From assembly GCA_947581795.1 (NCBI GenBank), contig CANPVS010000001.1, positions 1 through 64,000 of the forward strand: DNA of 64,000 bases, given 5' to 3'. Below the pieces are notes generated by a model. It was given only the letters and a program-made list of their open reading frames with translations, ran no database searches and was not told the DNA's origin. The translations under genes and the position numbers were made by a program. Positions 8,214-17,302 of this stretch are shown here, one piece after another. Origin of the DNA: an uncultured Oscillospiraceae bacterium (lineage in GTDB: Bacteria; Bacillota; Clostridia; Oscillospirales; Oscillospiraceae). The stretch's first letter is position 1, and the number at the start of each line of letters is the position of its first letter.

Positions 8214-8518
8214 GGTGCCCTCCTGAAAAAATAAGGCTTTCGACAAAAGTAGTGTTTTCTCGCTCTTTACAAAGCCGGACAAAGGGGTTATCATCTGGGT
8301 ACAGCTTATCCAATGGGTCCTGGAGGGCCCGGCTCATATCTTTATCCCACAACCCTATGCTTTGGCGGGCCGCATGAATGCAGCCCGCCGCCTTTTTATC
8401 GTCGGAGCACGCAAACTAGCTCTCCCATTGCCGCAAGCGGCAATGCTCAAATAGTTCGCGGCTCCTCCTCTTCCCCATGAAACCCGCTTCGCTGGGCTTT
8501 CATGGGGACCCCATTATT
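8214..8518. other. Intergenic region between two minus-strand genes
   Basis: About 305 bp without a supported gene. It holds the 5' side of the NUDIX gene, a GC hairpin (GCGGGC ... GCCCGC, 8364-8390, followed by CGCCTTTTTA) whose T-run faces the plus strand, and a family B repeat at 8421-8512. A 64-codon minus frame at 8158-8352 runs into the NUDIX gene in another frame and is not convincing. Confidence 0.6.
8421..8512 (-). repeat. Family B hairpin repeat, copy 2
   Basis: On the minus strand: GGGGT, stem CCCCATGAAA / TTTCATGGGG (10 of 10 paired) around the constant GCCCAGCGAAGCGGG, then AAGAGGAGGAGCCGCG and a second hairpin CATTGCCGCTTGCGGCAATG. It matches copy 1 in order while the stem arms differ in sequence. 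It lies 6 bp beyond the stop of the SH3 gene and may act in its 3' end. Confidence 0.82.
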
Positions 8519-9565
8519 TTAACCAACAGTTCCTGACGTGGTGATGAGGTATGTCTTGCTGCACCAGCCGTAGAGGGCGCCGTCGTCGGACTCGTAGCGC
8601 ACCAGGACCCAGTCGTCCTTCTTGGCGAACACGTCCACCGTGCTGCCGTTGGGCATCTCTGCGAGCTGGTGGTAGCTGGTGTTGGGACCGGTGCGCAGGC
8701 GCAGGGTCTTGTTGCCCACGCCCACGGTGACGGTGGCGGTCTCAGGGGCCTTCACGTAGTCCAGGTCCGCCGGCTGCACCTCGATATCGGAGGCCATGAT
8801 GGCCTGTTTTGTGGCGTCATCGGGGTAGGGCTCCAGTTCCTGCTCCGGTTCAGGGGTGGCCGTGACCACCTCGCCGGCCTGGGGCACGGTGGGATCAGCC
8901 TGCCGGGAGCTCTTGTCCCGGCGGCCAGTGATGAACAGGACGACGATGGCGATGATGAGCACGGCGCACACGCCGATGCAGATCAGCTCCATCTTCCGCC
9001 ACTGGCTCTCGCCCCAGCTGGAGAGGGGGAGAGGCTTTTTGCGGCCGGCGCCCCGCGGCTTCCTCCGGCCGCCCGGACGGTCCTCGTCCGCTATGAGGTC
9101 GTCCTCGTCGTAGTCCTCATAGTCCTCGTCCTCCGGTTCGTCCTCCTCAAAGTCGTCCTCCTGGGGGATGGGCCGGCGGGCGGTGGTGGTCTGCCGGGGC
9201 TTTTGCTTCACCGGCGCCGGGGCGGGCCGGCGGCTGCGCCGGGCGTCGCTGATGCGCACAGGGGCGGGGGGCTCGTTCTCCTTGTCTTCATCGCCCTCAT
9301 CCTCCGGCTCTGCCCGGCGGGCGGTAGTCTGGGCCTGGGCGGCGCGCTGCTCCAGAAGGCCCGCCATCCGATCCTGGGCGGGACCGTAACCCGCCTGGGC
9401 GGCCTTCACCAGGCACTTGGCGGCCAGCCGGTTCCAGCGGATCTCGTCCGGTTCCTCCTCGCTGCGCTCCAGGGCCCACAGGCTCAGTTCATAGTTGGCT
9501 TTGGGATCGCCGGCCTTGGCCCGGGCGATCATCTCCTGCTCTTCCTGCTCCGTCCAGTCGATCAT
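8519..9565 (-). CDS. Membrane-anchored protein with Sel1-like N-terminus and SH3b domain
   Basis: 348 residues. Residues 1-75 contain Sel1/TPR-like helices (AKAGDPKANYELSLWALE ... KAAQAGYGPAQDRMAGLLEQ). Residues ~80-190 are a low-complexity acidic and Arg/Pro-rich linker. A single membrane helix is near 200-222 (ICIGVCAVLIIAIVVLFIT). The C-terminus is a bacterial SH3 domain (LRLRTGPNTSYHQLAEMPNG ... WVLVRYESDDG). The topology suggests a cytosolic N-terminus and an external wall-binding SH3. GGGAGG precedes the ATG and a good promoter lies upstream. Function unknown. Confidence 0.8.
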   Translation of the reverse strand: MIDWTEQEEQEMIARAKAGDPKANYELSLWALERSEEEPDEIRWNRLAAKCLVKAAQAGYGPAQDRMAGLLEQRAAQAQTTARRAEPEDEGDEDKENEPPAPVRISDARRSRRPAPAPVKQKPRQTTTARRPIPQEDDFEEDEPEDEDYEDYDEDDLIADEDRPGGRRKPRGAGRKKPLPLSSWGESQWRKMELICIGVCAVLIIAIVVLFITGRRDKSSRQADPTVPQAGEVVTATPEPEQELEPYPDDATKQAIMASDIEVQPADLDYVKAPETATVTVGVGNKTLRLRTGPNTSYHQLAEMPNGSTVDVFAKKDDWVLVRYESDDGALYGWCSKTYLITTSGTVG

Positions 9566-9617
9566 ATGTAGGTACCTCCCTGTTCCGAAAGGCTATCTAT
9601 TGACATAATTCTGCCCT

Positions 9618-9646
9618 ATTATAACGTATAGTTTCCATAATGCCAA
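9618..9646 (-). promoter_or_regulatory. Sigma-A-type promoter for the SH3 gene
   Basis: Reading the minus strand: TTGGCA (9646-9641), 17-bp spacer, TATAAT (9623-9618), about 50 bp upstream of the ATG. Confidence 0.75.
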
Positions 9647-9692
9647 GATGGAAATTTCAAATATCTCAAAAAATTTAAGAAATGGGAACCGG

Positions 9693-9721
9693 TTGCATTT
9701 TCCTCACGGGCCCGGTATAAT
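9693..9721 (+). promoter_or_regulatory. Sigma-A-type promoter for the lipid kinase gene
   Basis: TTGCAT at 9693, 17-bp spacer, TATAAT at 9716. The predicted start of transcription is only about 15 bp before the TTG start codon, leaving a very short leader that contains GGGTGAT. Confidence 0.72.
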
Positions 9722-9741
9722 ACCGCCTGGGTGATATCGTT

Positions 9742-10638
9742 TTGAAAAAACTGCTTTTACTTATCAACCCCCACGCGGGCAAGGGCGGATACCGCAACGG
9801 CCTCGCAAAAGTGCTGATGAATTTCCATCAGGCGGGCTTTCAGACCACGGTGGCCTTTACGGACCAGCGGGGCGACGCGTCCCGGATCGCCGCTCAGGCC
9901 GCGGGAGAATATGACCGCATCGTGTGCGTGGGCGGCGACGGGACCTTGGGGGAGACCGTGTCCGGGCTCATGACGGCGGACAAGCGCCCGGAGCTGGGCT
10001 ACATCCCCATGGGCACCACCAACGACTGCGCCGTCACTCTGGGCCTCAGCCACGACCCGGTGGCCGCCTCTCTCACCGCCGCCACCGGCCGGGCCATCCC
10101 CTTTGACGTGGGCCGGGCCAACGGGGAACGGTACTTCACCTACGTGGCCGCCTTCGGCGCGTTCACGGACGTGTCCTACGAGACGCCCCAGGACCAGAAA
10201 AACGCCTTGGGCCGGATGGCATACATATTGGAGGGGCTGAGCCGGCTGCCCAAGCTCACCCACCAGTGGGCCCGCATTGAGCACGACGGGGGCGTTCTGG
10301 AGGACGACTACATCTTCGGCGCGGTGACCAACTCCCGGTCCGTGGCGGGGTTCATCCGCCTGAACGAGGCGGTGGGCGTGTCCCTGAGCGACGGGCTTTT
10401 CGAGGTCATCCTCATCCGCACGCCGGAAACGGTGCTCCAGCTGGGGACCATCATCACGGACGTGCTGGCCAACAAGTTCGACAGCGAGTACGTCACGCTC
10501 CTGCGCAGCAAAAACGTGACCTTCACCTTCCGTGACCCGGTGCCTTGGACCCTGGACGGGGAGAACGGAGGAGTGCACGACCACATGCGCTGCGAGAACA
10601 TCCCCCGGGCCGTGCAGATCATGGTGGACGGGAACTGA
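9742..10638 (+). CDS. Diacylglycerol kinase family lipid kinase (YegS/BmrU-like)
   Basis: 298 residues, start TTG with GGGTGAT 6 bp upstream. The N-terminal kinase domain has LLLINPHAGKG and the nucleotide-binding GGDGT at about residues 64-68, then YIPMGTTNDCAVTLGL. A C-terminal beta-sandwich follows, with FEVILIR and DGEN. The family phosphorylates diacylglycerol or related lipids using ATP; substrate is not resolvable here. Monocistronic between its own promoter and a terminator. Confidence 0.9.
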   Translation: MKKLLLLINPHAGKGGYRNGLAKVLMNFHQAGFQTTVAFTDQRGDASRIAAQAAGEYDRIVCVGGDGTLGETVSGLMTADKRPELGYIPMGTTNDCAVTLGLSHDPVAASLTAATGRAIPFDVGRANGERYFTYVAAFGAFTDVSYETPQDQKNALGRMAYILEGLSRLPKLTHQWARIEHDGGVLEDDYIFGAVTNSRSVAGFIRLNEAVGVSLSDGLFEVILIRTPETVLQLGTIITDVLANKFDSEYVTLLRSKNVTFTFRDPVPWTLDGENGGVHDHMRCENIPRAVQIMVDGN

Positions 10639-10651
10639 AACAGATACATAG

Positions 10652-10684
10652 GGCGGAGGGACAGACTCCCTCCGCCGTTATTTT
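10652..10684 (+). terminator. Intrinsic terminator after lipid kinase
   Basis: GGCGGAGGGA-CAGAC-TCCCTCCGCC hairpin followed by GTTATTTT, starting 14 bp past the stop. Confidence 0.82.
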
Positions 10685-10778
10685 GTGCCCTTTTGGCGAC
10701 AGGACCTTCCCATTTGACCGAAAAAACGGTATAATCAGACTGTCAAAACCATAATCTGCGTTCCAAGGAGGCGCCGCG

Positions 10779-12704
10779 ATGATGAAAAAGCTGCAGAAGC
10801 TCCTGGCCCTGGCGCTGGTCCTGGCCATGCTCACGGGCCTCGCGCCCATGGCCCTGGCCGTGACCTACATGCCCGGCGTGACTGCCGAGATGTCCGACGC
10901 CGCCTACTGGGCGACCCGGCAGGAGGACGCGGACGAGGTCATCCTTACCCCGGAGGAGATCCAGGCCTTCAACACCGACACCGCCATCCGGGAGGGGACC
11001 GTGGTCATGGACCTGCGCACGGCGCCGTGGACGTTCAACGGCCTGGAGCGCAACGAGATGGTCGCCGCCTCCGCCGCGTCGGACGCGGAGTACTATCTGG
11101 GCTGGACCTACCGGGGCACCGGCGAGCCCGCCGACCAGGCCTATTTTGACGCCATGATCGCCAACTGCGCCGATCCCAGCGCGACGGAGGAGATGCCCAT
11201 GCGCTACGGCGTGGCCGTGAAGCGCACGCTCCTGCGGGTGTTCCCCTCGCCGGATCCCATTTTGGACGATCCCAACGACCCGGACTTCGACTACCAGTCT
11301 CTCTGCGGCATCCGGGTGAACGAGCCCATCCTGGTGTACACCACCTCCGCGGACGGGAAGTACTACCTGGCCCGCATCGCCAGCTGCTCCGGCTGGGTAC
11401 CGGCGGAGGATGTGGCCCTGTGCGCCAGCAGGGAGGAGTGGCTGTCCGCCTGGGACCTGCCGTCGGAAAAGCTGCTGGTATTCTACGGGAACAAGGAGTA
11501 CACCGACGCCTCCAACTCCCACCCGGAGACGGCCCGCCGGATGCTCACCTGCGGCACGGCTCTGGAGCTGGTGACGGACCTGGCCCCGGACACGCTGGTG
11601 AACAACCGTTCCCCCTACCACAACTACGTGGTGTACCTGCCTGTGCGCCGGTCGGATGGCAGCTATGAAAAACAGATGGCCCTCATCCCCGAGACCGCCA
11701 AGGTCAGCGTGGGGTACCTGCCCCTGACCAAGGCCAACATCGCCATGGTGGCCCTGGAGAACCTGGGGGACGCTTACGGCTGGGGCGGGATGCTGGACGT
11801 GGACGACTGCTCCGGCATGATCAACACCATCTACCGCTGCTTCGGCCTGAGCATCGGCCGCAACGGGGACTGGCAGGCCAACATGAACATCGAGAAGATC
11901 GACATGACCGGCATGTGTTCGGAGGAGAAGTGCCTCATCCTGGATGAGATGCCCCTGGGCTCCGCTTTGTGCTTTTCCGGCCATGAGATGATGTATCTGG
12001 GCAAGGTGGAAGGGAACTACTACGTGGTGAGCACCGTGAGCAGCATCATAAGCCCCAACACAGGCGCCGGCCTGCGGACCCGGGACGTGATGATCAACAC
12101 CCTGAACGTGAAGCGGGGCAGCGGCAAGACCTGGCTGGGAGCGCTAAACATGGCGTTCATGCCTTGCTATGCCAAGCTGGAGGGGAAGACCTACGACTTC
12201 CCGGGCCTGCAATGGTACCACGACGCCGTGACCTGGTGCATCACCAGCGGCGTCCTGCCGGGGCTGGATATAGACGACACCTTCGGCATCGGCCAGAGCG
12301 CCAGCCGGGCCGACCTGGCCTACGCCCTGTGGATGCTGGCCGGGGCCCCGGGGCAGGAGACCCCCGCGGCCGCGGAGAACCCGGAGGTCACGCCGGCCCC
12401 CACCCCCGAACCCACGCCCTATCCCTACGGGGACGTGCCGGAAGAGAGCGCCGCCCGGACGGCCATCGCCTGGACCGTGGAGCAGGGCCTGATGACCGCG
12501 GAGAACGGCGCCTTCACGCCGGGAGGCGCTGTGAGCGGAGAGACCGCCGCCCAGGCGCTGGCGGCGCTGGCTGGGAGCCAGGGCTTTGCCGCCGATGACG
12601 CCCTGGCGGAGCTCAGTAGCCTGGGAGCGGACTCGGCCACCAGGGAGACCCTGGCCACGGCGCTGTATCTCTATAATGGGATAAGGTCCGGGGCAGTTGG
12701 GTAG
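10779..12704 (+). CDS. Secreted NlpC/P60-type cell-wall peptidase with SLH-like C-terminus
   Basis: 641 residues. Signal peptide of ~28 residues (LLALALVLAMLTGLAPMALA). SH3-like domains occupy ~130-330, as in gamma-D-glutamyl-L-diamino acid endopeptidases of the YkfC type. The NlpC/P60 domain has DAYGWGGMLDVDDCSGM with Cys344 as nucleophile and SGHEMMYLG with His402. An SLH-like segment (GLQWYHDAVTWCITSGVLPG), a Pro/Thr/Glu linker and a second SLH-like segment follow, suggesting surface attachment. AAGGAGG lies upstream; TATAAT at 10730 has only a weak -35. An IS30 element begins about 4 bp after the stop, so the original C-terminus may have been altered. Confidence 0.87.
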   Translation: MMKKLQKLLALALVLAMLTGLAPMALAVTYMPGVTAEMSDAAYWATRQEDADEVILTPEEIQAFNTDTAIREGTVVMDLRTAPWTFNGLERNEMVAASAASDAEYYLGWTYRGTGEPADQAYFDAMIANCADPSATEEMPMRYGVAVKRTLLRVFPSPDPILDDPNDPDFDYQSLCGIRVNEPILVYTTSADGKYYLARIASCSGWVPAEDVALCASREEWLSAWDLPSEKLLVFYGNKEYTDASNSHPETARRMLTCGTALELVTDLAPDTLVNNRSPYHNYVVYLPVRRSDGSYEKQMALIPETAKVSVGYLPLTKANIAMVALENLGDAYGWGGMLDVDDCSGMINTIYRCFGLSIGRNGDWQANMNIEKIDMTGMCSEEKCLILDEMPLGSALCFSGHEMMYLGKVEGNYYVVSTVSSIISPNTGAGLRTRDVMINTLNVKRGSGKTWLGALNMAFMPCYAKLEGKTYDFPGLQWYHDAVTWCITSGVLPGLDIDDTFGIGQSASRADLAYALWMLAGAPGQETPAAAENPEVTPAPTPEPTPYPYGDVPEESAARTAIAWTVEQGLMTAENGAFTPGGAVSGETAAQALAALAGSQGFAADDALAELSSLGADSATRETLATALYLYNGIRSGAVG

Positions 12705-12707
12705 TGG

Positions 12708-13783
12708 ATTGTCAAACTAAGTGCAACAAAGAGAGAGTTCAAGATCCCACAAATCGGAGGGAGAATGGAAGTTAAGAACCTTACGAGGCCTGGCGTTGAG
12801 AAGCGCCAGGTTTCGTTTTAGGGTGGCAGGACTAACGCGCGAGAGATTCTTTCCCTTGGGATAGAACTCCCGAAGAAGGCCGTTGGTGTTCTCATTCGTT
12901 CCCTTCTGCCATGCACAATATGGGTCCGCAAAGTAGACGTCACAGTGAAGGCGTTCCTCAATGTTGCTCCAATTGGCGAACTCCGAGCCTCTGTCACAGG
13001 TAATGGTCTTGACCAGAGAAGAAGGGAACTGAGACAGCATGCCCACCAGCGCGTTCTCCATGGTCTCCGCCCGCCGGTCCGGTATCTTCATGGCGATGTA
13101 ATAACGGGTCTTTCTCTCTGCCAGTGTGGCGAAGCATGCCTTACTTTTGCCCAGACCGCTCACTACCGTGTCCGCTTCCCAGTGTCCTGCCTCGGCACGG
13201 CTGTATATGCTCTTGTCCCGTTTTCGTATGGACTTGCCCTTGTTGTATTTTCCTCGCGTCTCCACCTTTCCATGGCTCTTTCCCTTCCGCCGCAGCACTT
13301 TCAGGTTCCCGTTCACCAGGTACTTCTCGTATATCCAGCGGTAGATGGTCCTCCAGCTGGGCATGGGCAGTTCACAGGGCGTACATGCGATTTGCTCCGG
13401 CGACCATGTCGCCAGAAGCTTCTCGTTTATGTAGTCAAGGACCTCCTGCGAGTGGTACATCCCCCGGTGACAGTATGAGCGGCGCAGCAGATACTTCTTT
13501 TGGGCGGTATGAGGGTAGTACGTGGGAACGTCGTACATATGGGTACAGTTCCGCCGCAGTTCCCGGGACACGGTGCTCACATTTCGCCCTATGAGTCGGG
13601 CGATCTCTCTGTAACTGAGCCCATCCACGTAATATTTTCGTATACAACTGCGCTCTTCTATGCTAAGATGTTGGTAGTTCATACATTTCTCCTCTGTAGC
13701 TTGTTGGTTTGGTCACTTCCATTCTACACGAGATTTGTATGAACTTCTTTATTTTCTTCTACTGTTGCACTTGATACTATAAT
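12708..13783. mobile_element. IS30-family insertion sequence
   Basis: About 1.08 kb. The ends are imperfect inverted repeats: ATTGTCAAACTAAGTGCAAC on the left and, inverted, ATTATAGTATCAAGTGCAAC on the right (16 of the first 22 bases agree, strongest over AAGTGCAACA at 12719-12728 and 13763-13772). It encloses one intact transposase. I could not identify a clear target duplication. It sits between the NlpC/P60 stop codon and what looks like that gene's terminator. Confidence 0.85.
12717..13682 (-). CDS. IS30-family transposase
   Basis: 321 residues. The N-terminal helix-turn-helix is YREIARLIGRNVSTVSRELR. The DDE catalytic core has the Asp in HWEADTVVSG, the second Asp in TCDRGSEF and the Glu in GTNENTNGLLREFYPKG, all present. 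Length is normal for IS30 transposases, with no frameshift, so the copy may be active. GAGGAGAAATGT lies before the ATG. It is antisense to the upstream peptidase gene. Confidence 0.95.
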   Translation of the reverse strand: MNYQHLSIEERSCIRKYYVDGLSYREIARLIGRNVSTVSRELRRNCTHMYDVPTYYPHTAQKKYLLRRSYCHRGMYHSQEVLDYINEKLLATWSPEQIACTPCELPMPSWRTIYRWIYEKYLVNGNLKVLRRKGKSHGKVETRGKYNKGKSIRKRDKSIYSRAEAGHWEADTVVSGLGKSKACFATLAERKTRYYIAMKIPDRRAETMENALVGMLSQFPSSLVKTITCDRGSEFANWSNIEERLHCDVYFADPYCAWQKGTNENTNGLLREFYPKGKNLSRVSPATLKRNLALLNARPRKVLNFHSPSDLWDLELSLCCT

Positions 13784-13800
13784 TCACCTGGGTAATAAAA

Positions 13801-13825
13801 GGGCGCGTTTATAACGCGCCCTATT
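13801..13825 (+). terminator. Intrinsic terminator right of the IS30 element
   Basis: GGGCGCGTT-TAT-AACGCGCCC followed by TATTTCTT. It probably served the NlpC/P60 gene before the IS inserted between gene and terminator. Confidence 0.65.
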
Positions 13826-13833
13826 TCTTGGAA

Positions 13834-13856
13834 GGCTCCCTCGTCAGAGGGAGGCT
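13834..13856. repeat. Solo terminal hairpin of repeat family A
   Basis: GGCTCCCTCGTCAGAGGGAG: one terminal hairpin with the CTCGTCAG loop and no partner nearby. It may be a remnant or a domesticated hairpin. Confidence 0.6.
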
Positions 13857-13864
13857 ATAAAGAG

Positions 13865-13896
13865 TGAAAGACCTGCCGGAACGGCAGGTCTTTCAG
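13865..13896 (-). terminator. Intrinsic terminator of the cellobiose phosphorylase gene
   Basis: GAAAGACCTGCCG-GAA-CGGCAGGTCTTTC, a 13-bp stem immediately past the stop of the minus-strand gene. It is probably bidirectional. Confidence 0.82.
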
Positions 13897-13898
13897 TT

Positions 13899-16319
13899 TT
13901 ATACCGTGAGCTCCACGGAGACGGACGTTTTGCCGGGGAAGAGGGGGACCACGTCCCCGTCCACGGGCGCGCCGTCCGCCGTGAGAGAATGGGTCCCGGT
14001 GCGCCGGACGTGGATATCGTACTCCGTGCCCCGGAACAGGCGCTTCACGGTGAAGTCATCCAGGAACTCCGGCAGGCAGGGGGCCAGGCGCAGGCCGTCG
14101 TACTCCGGCTGCACGCCCAGAATGTACTGGCTCACGCTGAGGAAGGTCCAGGAGGCGGTGCCGGTGAGCCAGCTGTTCTTGGCGTGGCCTGGCTCGCCGG
14201 AGGCCCGGCCGGTGACGGTCTGGGAGTAGCAGTAGGGCTCGGTCTCGTGCACGTCGCTCTCCTCCTCCAGATAAGCGGGGCAGATGCGGCGATAGATGTC
14301 AAAGGCCTCCTCGCCACGGCCCAGCACCGCCTCGCCGCAGATGATCCAGGGGTTGTTGTGGCAGAAGACGGAGCCGTTCTCCTTGTAGCCGGGGGGATAG
14401 GAGCTGATCTCGCCCAGCTCCAGGTGGTATTTGGTGTAGCAGGGGGCCAGCAGCTCCACGCCGTACTGGCCCAGCAGCCGCTCCCGGACGGAATCCATGG
14501 CTTTGAGGGCATGGCCCGTCTCTTTGCCCACGCCGGCCAGGACGCAGAAGCCCTGGGGCTCGATGAAGATCTGGCCCTCCTCGCACTCATGGCTGCCCAC
14601 CTTGCCGCCGTAGGCGTCGTAAGCACGGAGGAACCAATCCCCGTCCCAGCCGGAATCCAGGATGGTCTTTTCCATGTCCTTCACGGCCTTGTCCACGGCG
14701 GCGGCCTCGTCATCAAGGCCCAGCCGGGCGCAGAGACGGGCGTACTCCCCGCCGTAGGCCACGAACATGGCGGCGATGAACACCGACTCGGCCACGGGCC
14801 CTTCGTCGGGGCCGGAGGTCTGGAAGCTCTCGCCCGGCTCGGCGGAGAAGCAGTTCAGATTGAGGCAGTCGTTCCAGTCGGCCCGGCCAATGAGGGGCAG
14901 GCCGTGGGGGCCCAGGTTCTTCATGGTGAAGCCCACGCTCCGGCGCAGGTGCTCCATGAAGGGCGCCTCCGAGCCGGGGACGTTGTCGAAGGGGGTGGGC
15001 TCCTCCAGCAGGGAGAAGTCCCCGGTCTCTTTGAGGTACGCGCAGGCCGCGCCCACCAGCCACAGGGGGTCGTCGTTGAAGCCGCCGCCGATGTCGGCGT
15101 TGCCCCGCTTGGTGAGGGGCTGGTACTGGTGGTAGGTGGAGCCGTCGGCGAACTGGACGGAGGCGATGTCGAAAAGCCGCTCCCGGGCCCGGTCCGGCAC
15201 GATGTGCACGAAGCCGAACAGGTCCTGGCAGGAGTCACGAAAGCCCATGCCCCGGCCGGTGCCGGTCTCATAGTAGCTGGCGGAACGGGACATGTTGAAG
15301 GTGACCATGCACTGGTACTGGTGCCAGATGTTCACCATCCGGTCCAGCTTCTCCTCCCCGGAGGAGAGCTGGTAGTGGCCCAGCAGGCCGTCCCAGTAGG
15401 CGGCAAGAGCCTGAAACGCCTCGTCCACCGCCTGGGGGGTGGAAAACTTCTTCATCACCCGGTGGGCGGTGTCCTTGCGTATCACGCCGGGGGCGATGAA
15501 TTTCTCCTCCCGGGGGTTCTGCCCGTAGCCCAGGACGAAGGAGGCGCGGAAACTCTCGCCGGGGGCCAGGTCGATATCCAGCCGGTGGCAGGCGATGGGG
15601 TACCAGCCGGTGCGCATGCTGCCGCCGGAGGTCTCTTTCCGCACCATCTCCGGGTCGGACCAGCCGCCCATGTGGCCCAGGAAGGTGTTCCGGTCCGTGT
15701 CGAAGCCCTGGGCGGGCACGTTCACGCCGTAGTAGGCGTAGTGGTCCCGGCGCTCCCGGTACTCGGTCTTGTGGTAGAGGACGCCCGGCTCCGCCTCGCA
15801 CTCGGCGATGTTCAGGTTCCGCTGGTAGTTCTGGGAGTCGTCCACCGCGTTCCACAGGCACCACTCCATGCAGGCGTAGACCTGCAGGGATTTGCTCTCG
15901 GCAGACCGGTTGGTGAGGACCAGGTCCTGGATCTCGCAGTCCTCCCCCAGGGGCACGAACAGGGTCAGCGCCGCCTCCAGGCCGTCCTTGGCGCCGGTGA
16001 GGACCGTGTAGCCCATGCCGTGGCGGCACTGATAGCTGTCCAGGGCCGTGCGGGTGGGGAGATACCCGGGATTCCAGGGGGCCTTGCCCCGCTCCTTTAT
16101 ATAAAAGAAGCGGGCGCCGGTGTCGGCGGGGACGTCGTTGTACCGGTAGCGCAGGAGCCTTTGCAGCTTGGCGTCCCGGTAGAAGCAGTAGCCGCCGCCG
16201 GTGTTGGAGACCATGCCGAAGAAGTTCTCGCTGCCCAGGTAGTTGATCCAGGGCAGGGGGGTGGCGGGGGTGTCGATGACATACTCCCGGCGGGCGTCGT
16301 CAAAATGGCCGTATCTCAT
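13899..16319 (-). CDS. GH94 glycoside phosphorylase, probable cellobiose phosphorylase
   Basis: 806 residues, the usual length. Phosphorolysis of cellobiose gives glucose 1-phosphate and glucose in the cytosol. The N-terminus (MRYGHFDDARREYVIDTPAT, then PLPWINYLG) and GGGYCFYRDAKLQRLLRYRY are characteristic of GH94 cellobiose phosphorylases rather than chitobiose or cyclic-glucan enzymes. RADWNDCLNL places the general-acid Asp at about residue 484. No signal peptide. It is coupled to the AraC gene upstream by an ATGA overlap and transcribed away from the sugar ABC importer. Confidence 0.88.
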   Translation of the reverse strand: MRYGHFDDARREYVIDTPATPLPWINYLGSENFFGMVSNTGGGYCFYRDAKLQRLLRYRYNDVPADTGARFFYIKERGKAPWNPGYLPTRTALDSYQCRHGMGYTVLTGAKDGLEAALTLFVPLGEDCEIQDLVLTNRSAESKSLQVYACMEWCLWNAVDDSQNYQRNLNIAECEAEPGVLYHKTEYRERRDHYAYYGVNVPAQGFDTDRNTFLGHMGGWSDPEMVRKETSGGSMRTGWYPIACHRLDIDLAPGESFRASFVLGYGQNPREEKFIAPGVIRKDTAHRVMKKFSTPQAVDEAFQALAAYWDGLLGHYQLSSGEEKLDRMVNIWHQYQCMVTFNMSRSASYYETGTGRGMGFRDSCQDLFGFVHIVPDRARERLFDIASVQFADGSTYHQYQPLTKRGNADIGGGFNDDPLWLVGAACAYLKETGDFSLLEEPTPFDNVPGSEAPFMEHLRRSVGFTMKNLGPHGLPLIGRADWNDCLNLNCFSAEPGESFQTSGPDEGPVAESVFIAAMFVAYGGEYARLCARLGLDDEAAAVDKAVKDMEKTILDSGWDGDWFLRAYDAYGGKVGSHECEEGQIFIEPQGFCVLAGVGKETGHALKAMDSVRERLLGQYGVELLAPCYTKYHLELGEISSYPPGYKENGSVFCHNNPWIICGEAVLGRGEEAFDIYRRICPAYLEEESDVHETEPYCYSQTVTGRASGEPGHAKNSWLTGTASWTFLSVSQYILGVQPEYDGLRLAPCLPEFLDDFTVKRLFRGTEYDIHVRRTGTHSLTADGAPVDGDVVPLFPGKTSVSVELTV

Positions 16320-17302
16320 AGTGTGTTTCCTTTCTGCTCCGGGGGGCTGCCGCCCTGCCCGGGGGTAGTTTCCGCCGCCGCGGCCACGGCCTGGTCCCGG
16401 TACTGCCGGGGGGTGCAGCCCACGACGGATTTGAACATGCGGATGAAGGAGGAGGTGTTGGAATAGCCGCTGGCCAGGGCCGTATCCGTGACGGTCATGC
16501 CCTGGGTCACCAGAAGCTGGCAGGCGTACTGGATGCGCTTGCGGTTCACGTAGCGGTAGAAGGAGTCACCGGCGAACTCCCGGAACAGCCGGGAGAAGTG
16601 GAATTTGCTGAAGTTCATCATGCCGGAGACCTTGTCCAGGGACAGGTCCTCGGTGCAGTGGTCGTCGATGTAGGAGCAGACCATGGTCATCTTGTTCACG
16701 TACTCCTGCCGCCGGTCCCGGCTCACCGGGGCGGGCCGGTCGGAAGTGCCGTAGTTCTGGGCCGCCAGGACCAGCATGTCCAGGGCCCGGCTGTATATCA
16801 CCGGCTCCAGCAGGTCCACCGGCGCGGCGGGAGCCCCGGAAAGGCCAAAAATGCCATCGGGGGGGGGTATCATGTATTTTTCCCGGTCAAAATACGCGTC
16901 GCACAGCTCCCGCAGCAACCGCTGGAGACGGGCGTGGACCAGGGGGGAGTTGGAGGCGGTGAAGAGGACTGTGGGATTTATTAAAGAGAGCATCTGCCGC
17001 ACGCCCAGCACGTCCGAGACCACGGACAGGTCGATGAGCACGAAGTAGCGCCTGCCCTCGGGCGGGGCGGCGTAGGCGTGGTAGACGTTGGGGGCCACGA
17101 ACAGGATGTCCGTGGGCTCCAGGCGGAAGGTGCGGTTGCCGATGTGGGCGGTGTAGCCGTTCTCGATGGGCATGAGGATCTCCAGTGGGGTGTGCCAGTG
17201 GGTGGGATAGCTGGTGGGCTCGTCGTTCATATAGACGATGACGTGGCGGTTGCCGGAAAAGGGCACGATCTCATGGTATCCGCCAAAGTGTTCAACTCCC
17301 AC
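16316..17302 (-). CDS. AraC-family transcriptional regulator with cupin sensor domain
   Basis: 328 residues from GTG at 17302; AAAGGAGGG lies 8 bp upstream, while an in-frame GTG 27 bp earlier has no ribosome site. The N-terminal cupin (YPTHWHTPLEILMPIENGYT) likely senses a sugar. The C-terminal double HTH contains LSLDKVSGMMNFSKFHFSRL and VTDTALASGYSNTSSFIRMF. It is the first gene of a two-gene operon with the cellobiose phosphorylase and diverges from the importer operon, so it probably controls both. Confidence 0.88.
   Translation of the reverse strand: MGVEHFGGYHEIVPFSGNRHVIVYMNDEPTSYPTHWHTPLEILMPIENGYTAHIGNRTFRLEPTDILFVAPNVYHAYAAPPEGRRYFVLIDLSVVSDVLGVRQMLSLINPTVLFTASNSPLVHARLQRLLRELCDAYFDREKYMIPPPDGIFGLSGAPAAPVDLLEPVIYSRALDMLVLAAQNYGTSDRPAPVSRDRRQEYVNKMTMVCSYIDDHCTEDLSLDKVSGMMNFSKFHFSRLFREFAGDSFYRYVNRKRIQYACQLLVTQGMTVTDTALASGYSNTSSFIRMFKSVVGCTPRQYRDQAVAAAAETTPGQGGSPPEQKGNTL

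Noticed and set aside
8158-8352. 64-codon minus-strand frame starting MWDKDMSRALQDPLDK
   Set aside because: It runs into the NUDIX gene in a different frame and has no convincing ribosome site; at most a remnant.
9600-9628. TTGACA at 9600 as the -35 of a plus-strand promoter for the lipid kinase
   Set aside because: No -10 at correct spacing; the TTGCAT-17-TATAAT pair at 9693 fits better.
10714-10735. TTGACC and TATAAT as the promoter of the NlpC/P60 gene
   Set aside because: Spacer is only 10 bp; the -10 may be real but the -35 is not.
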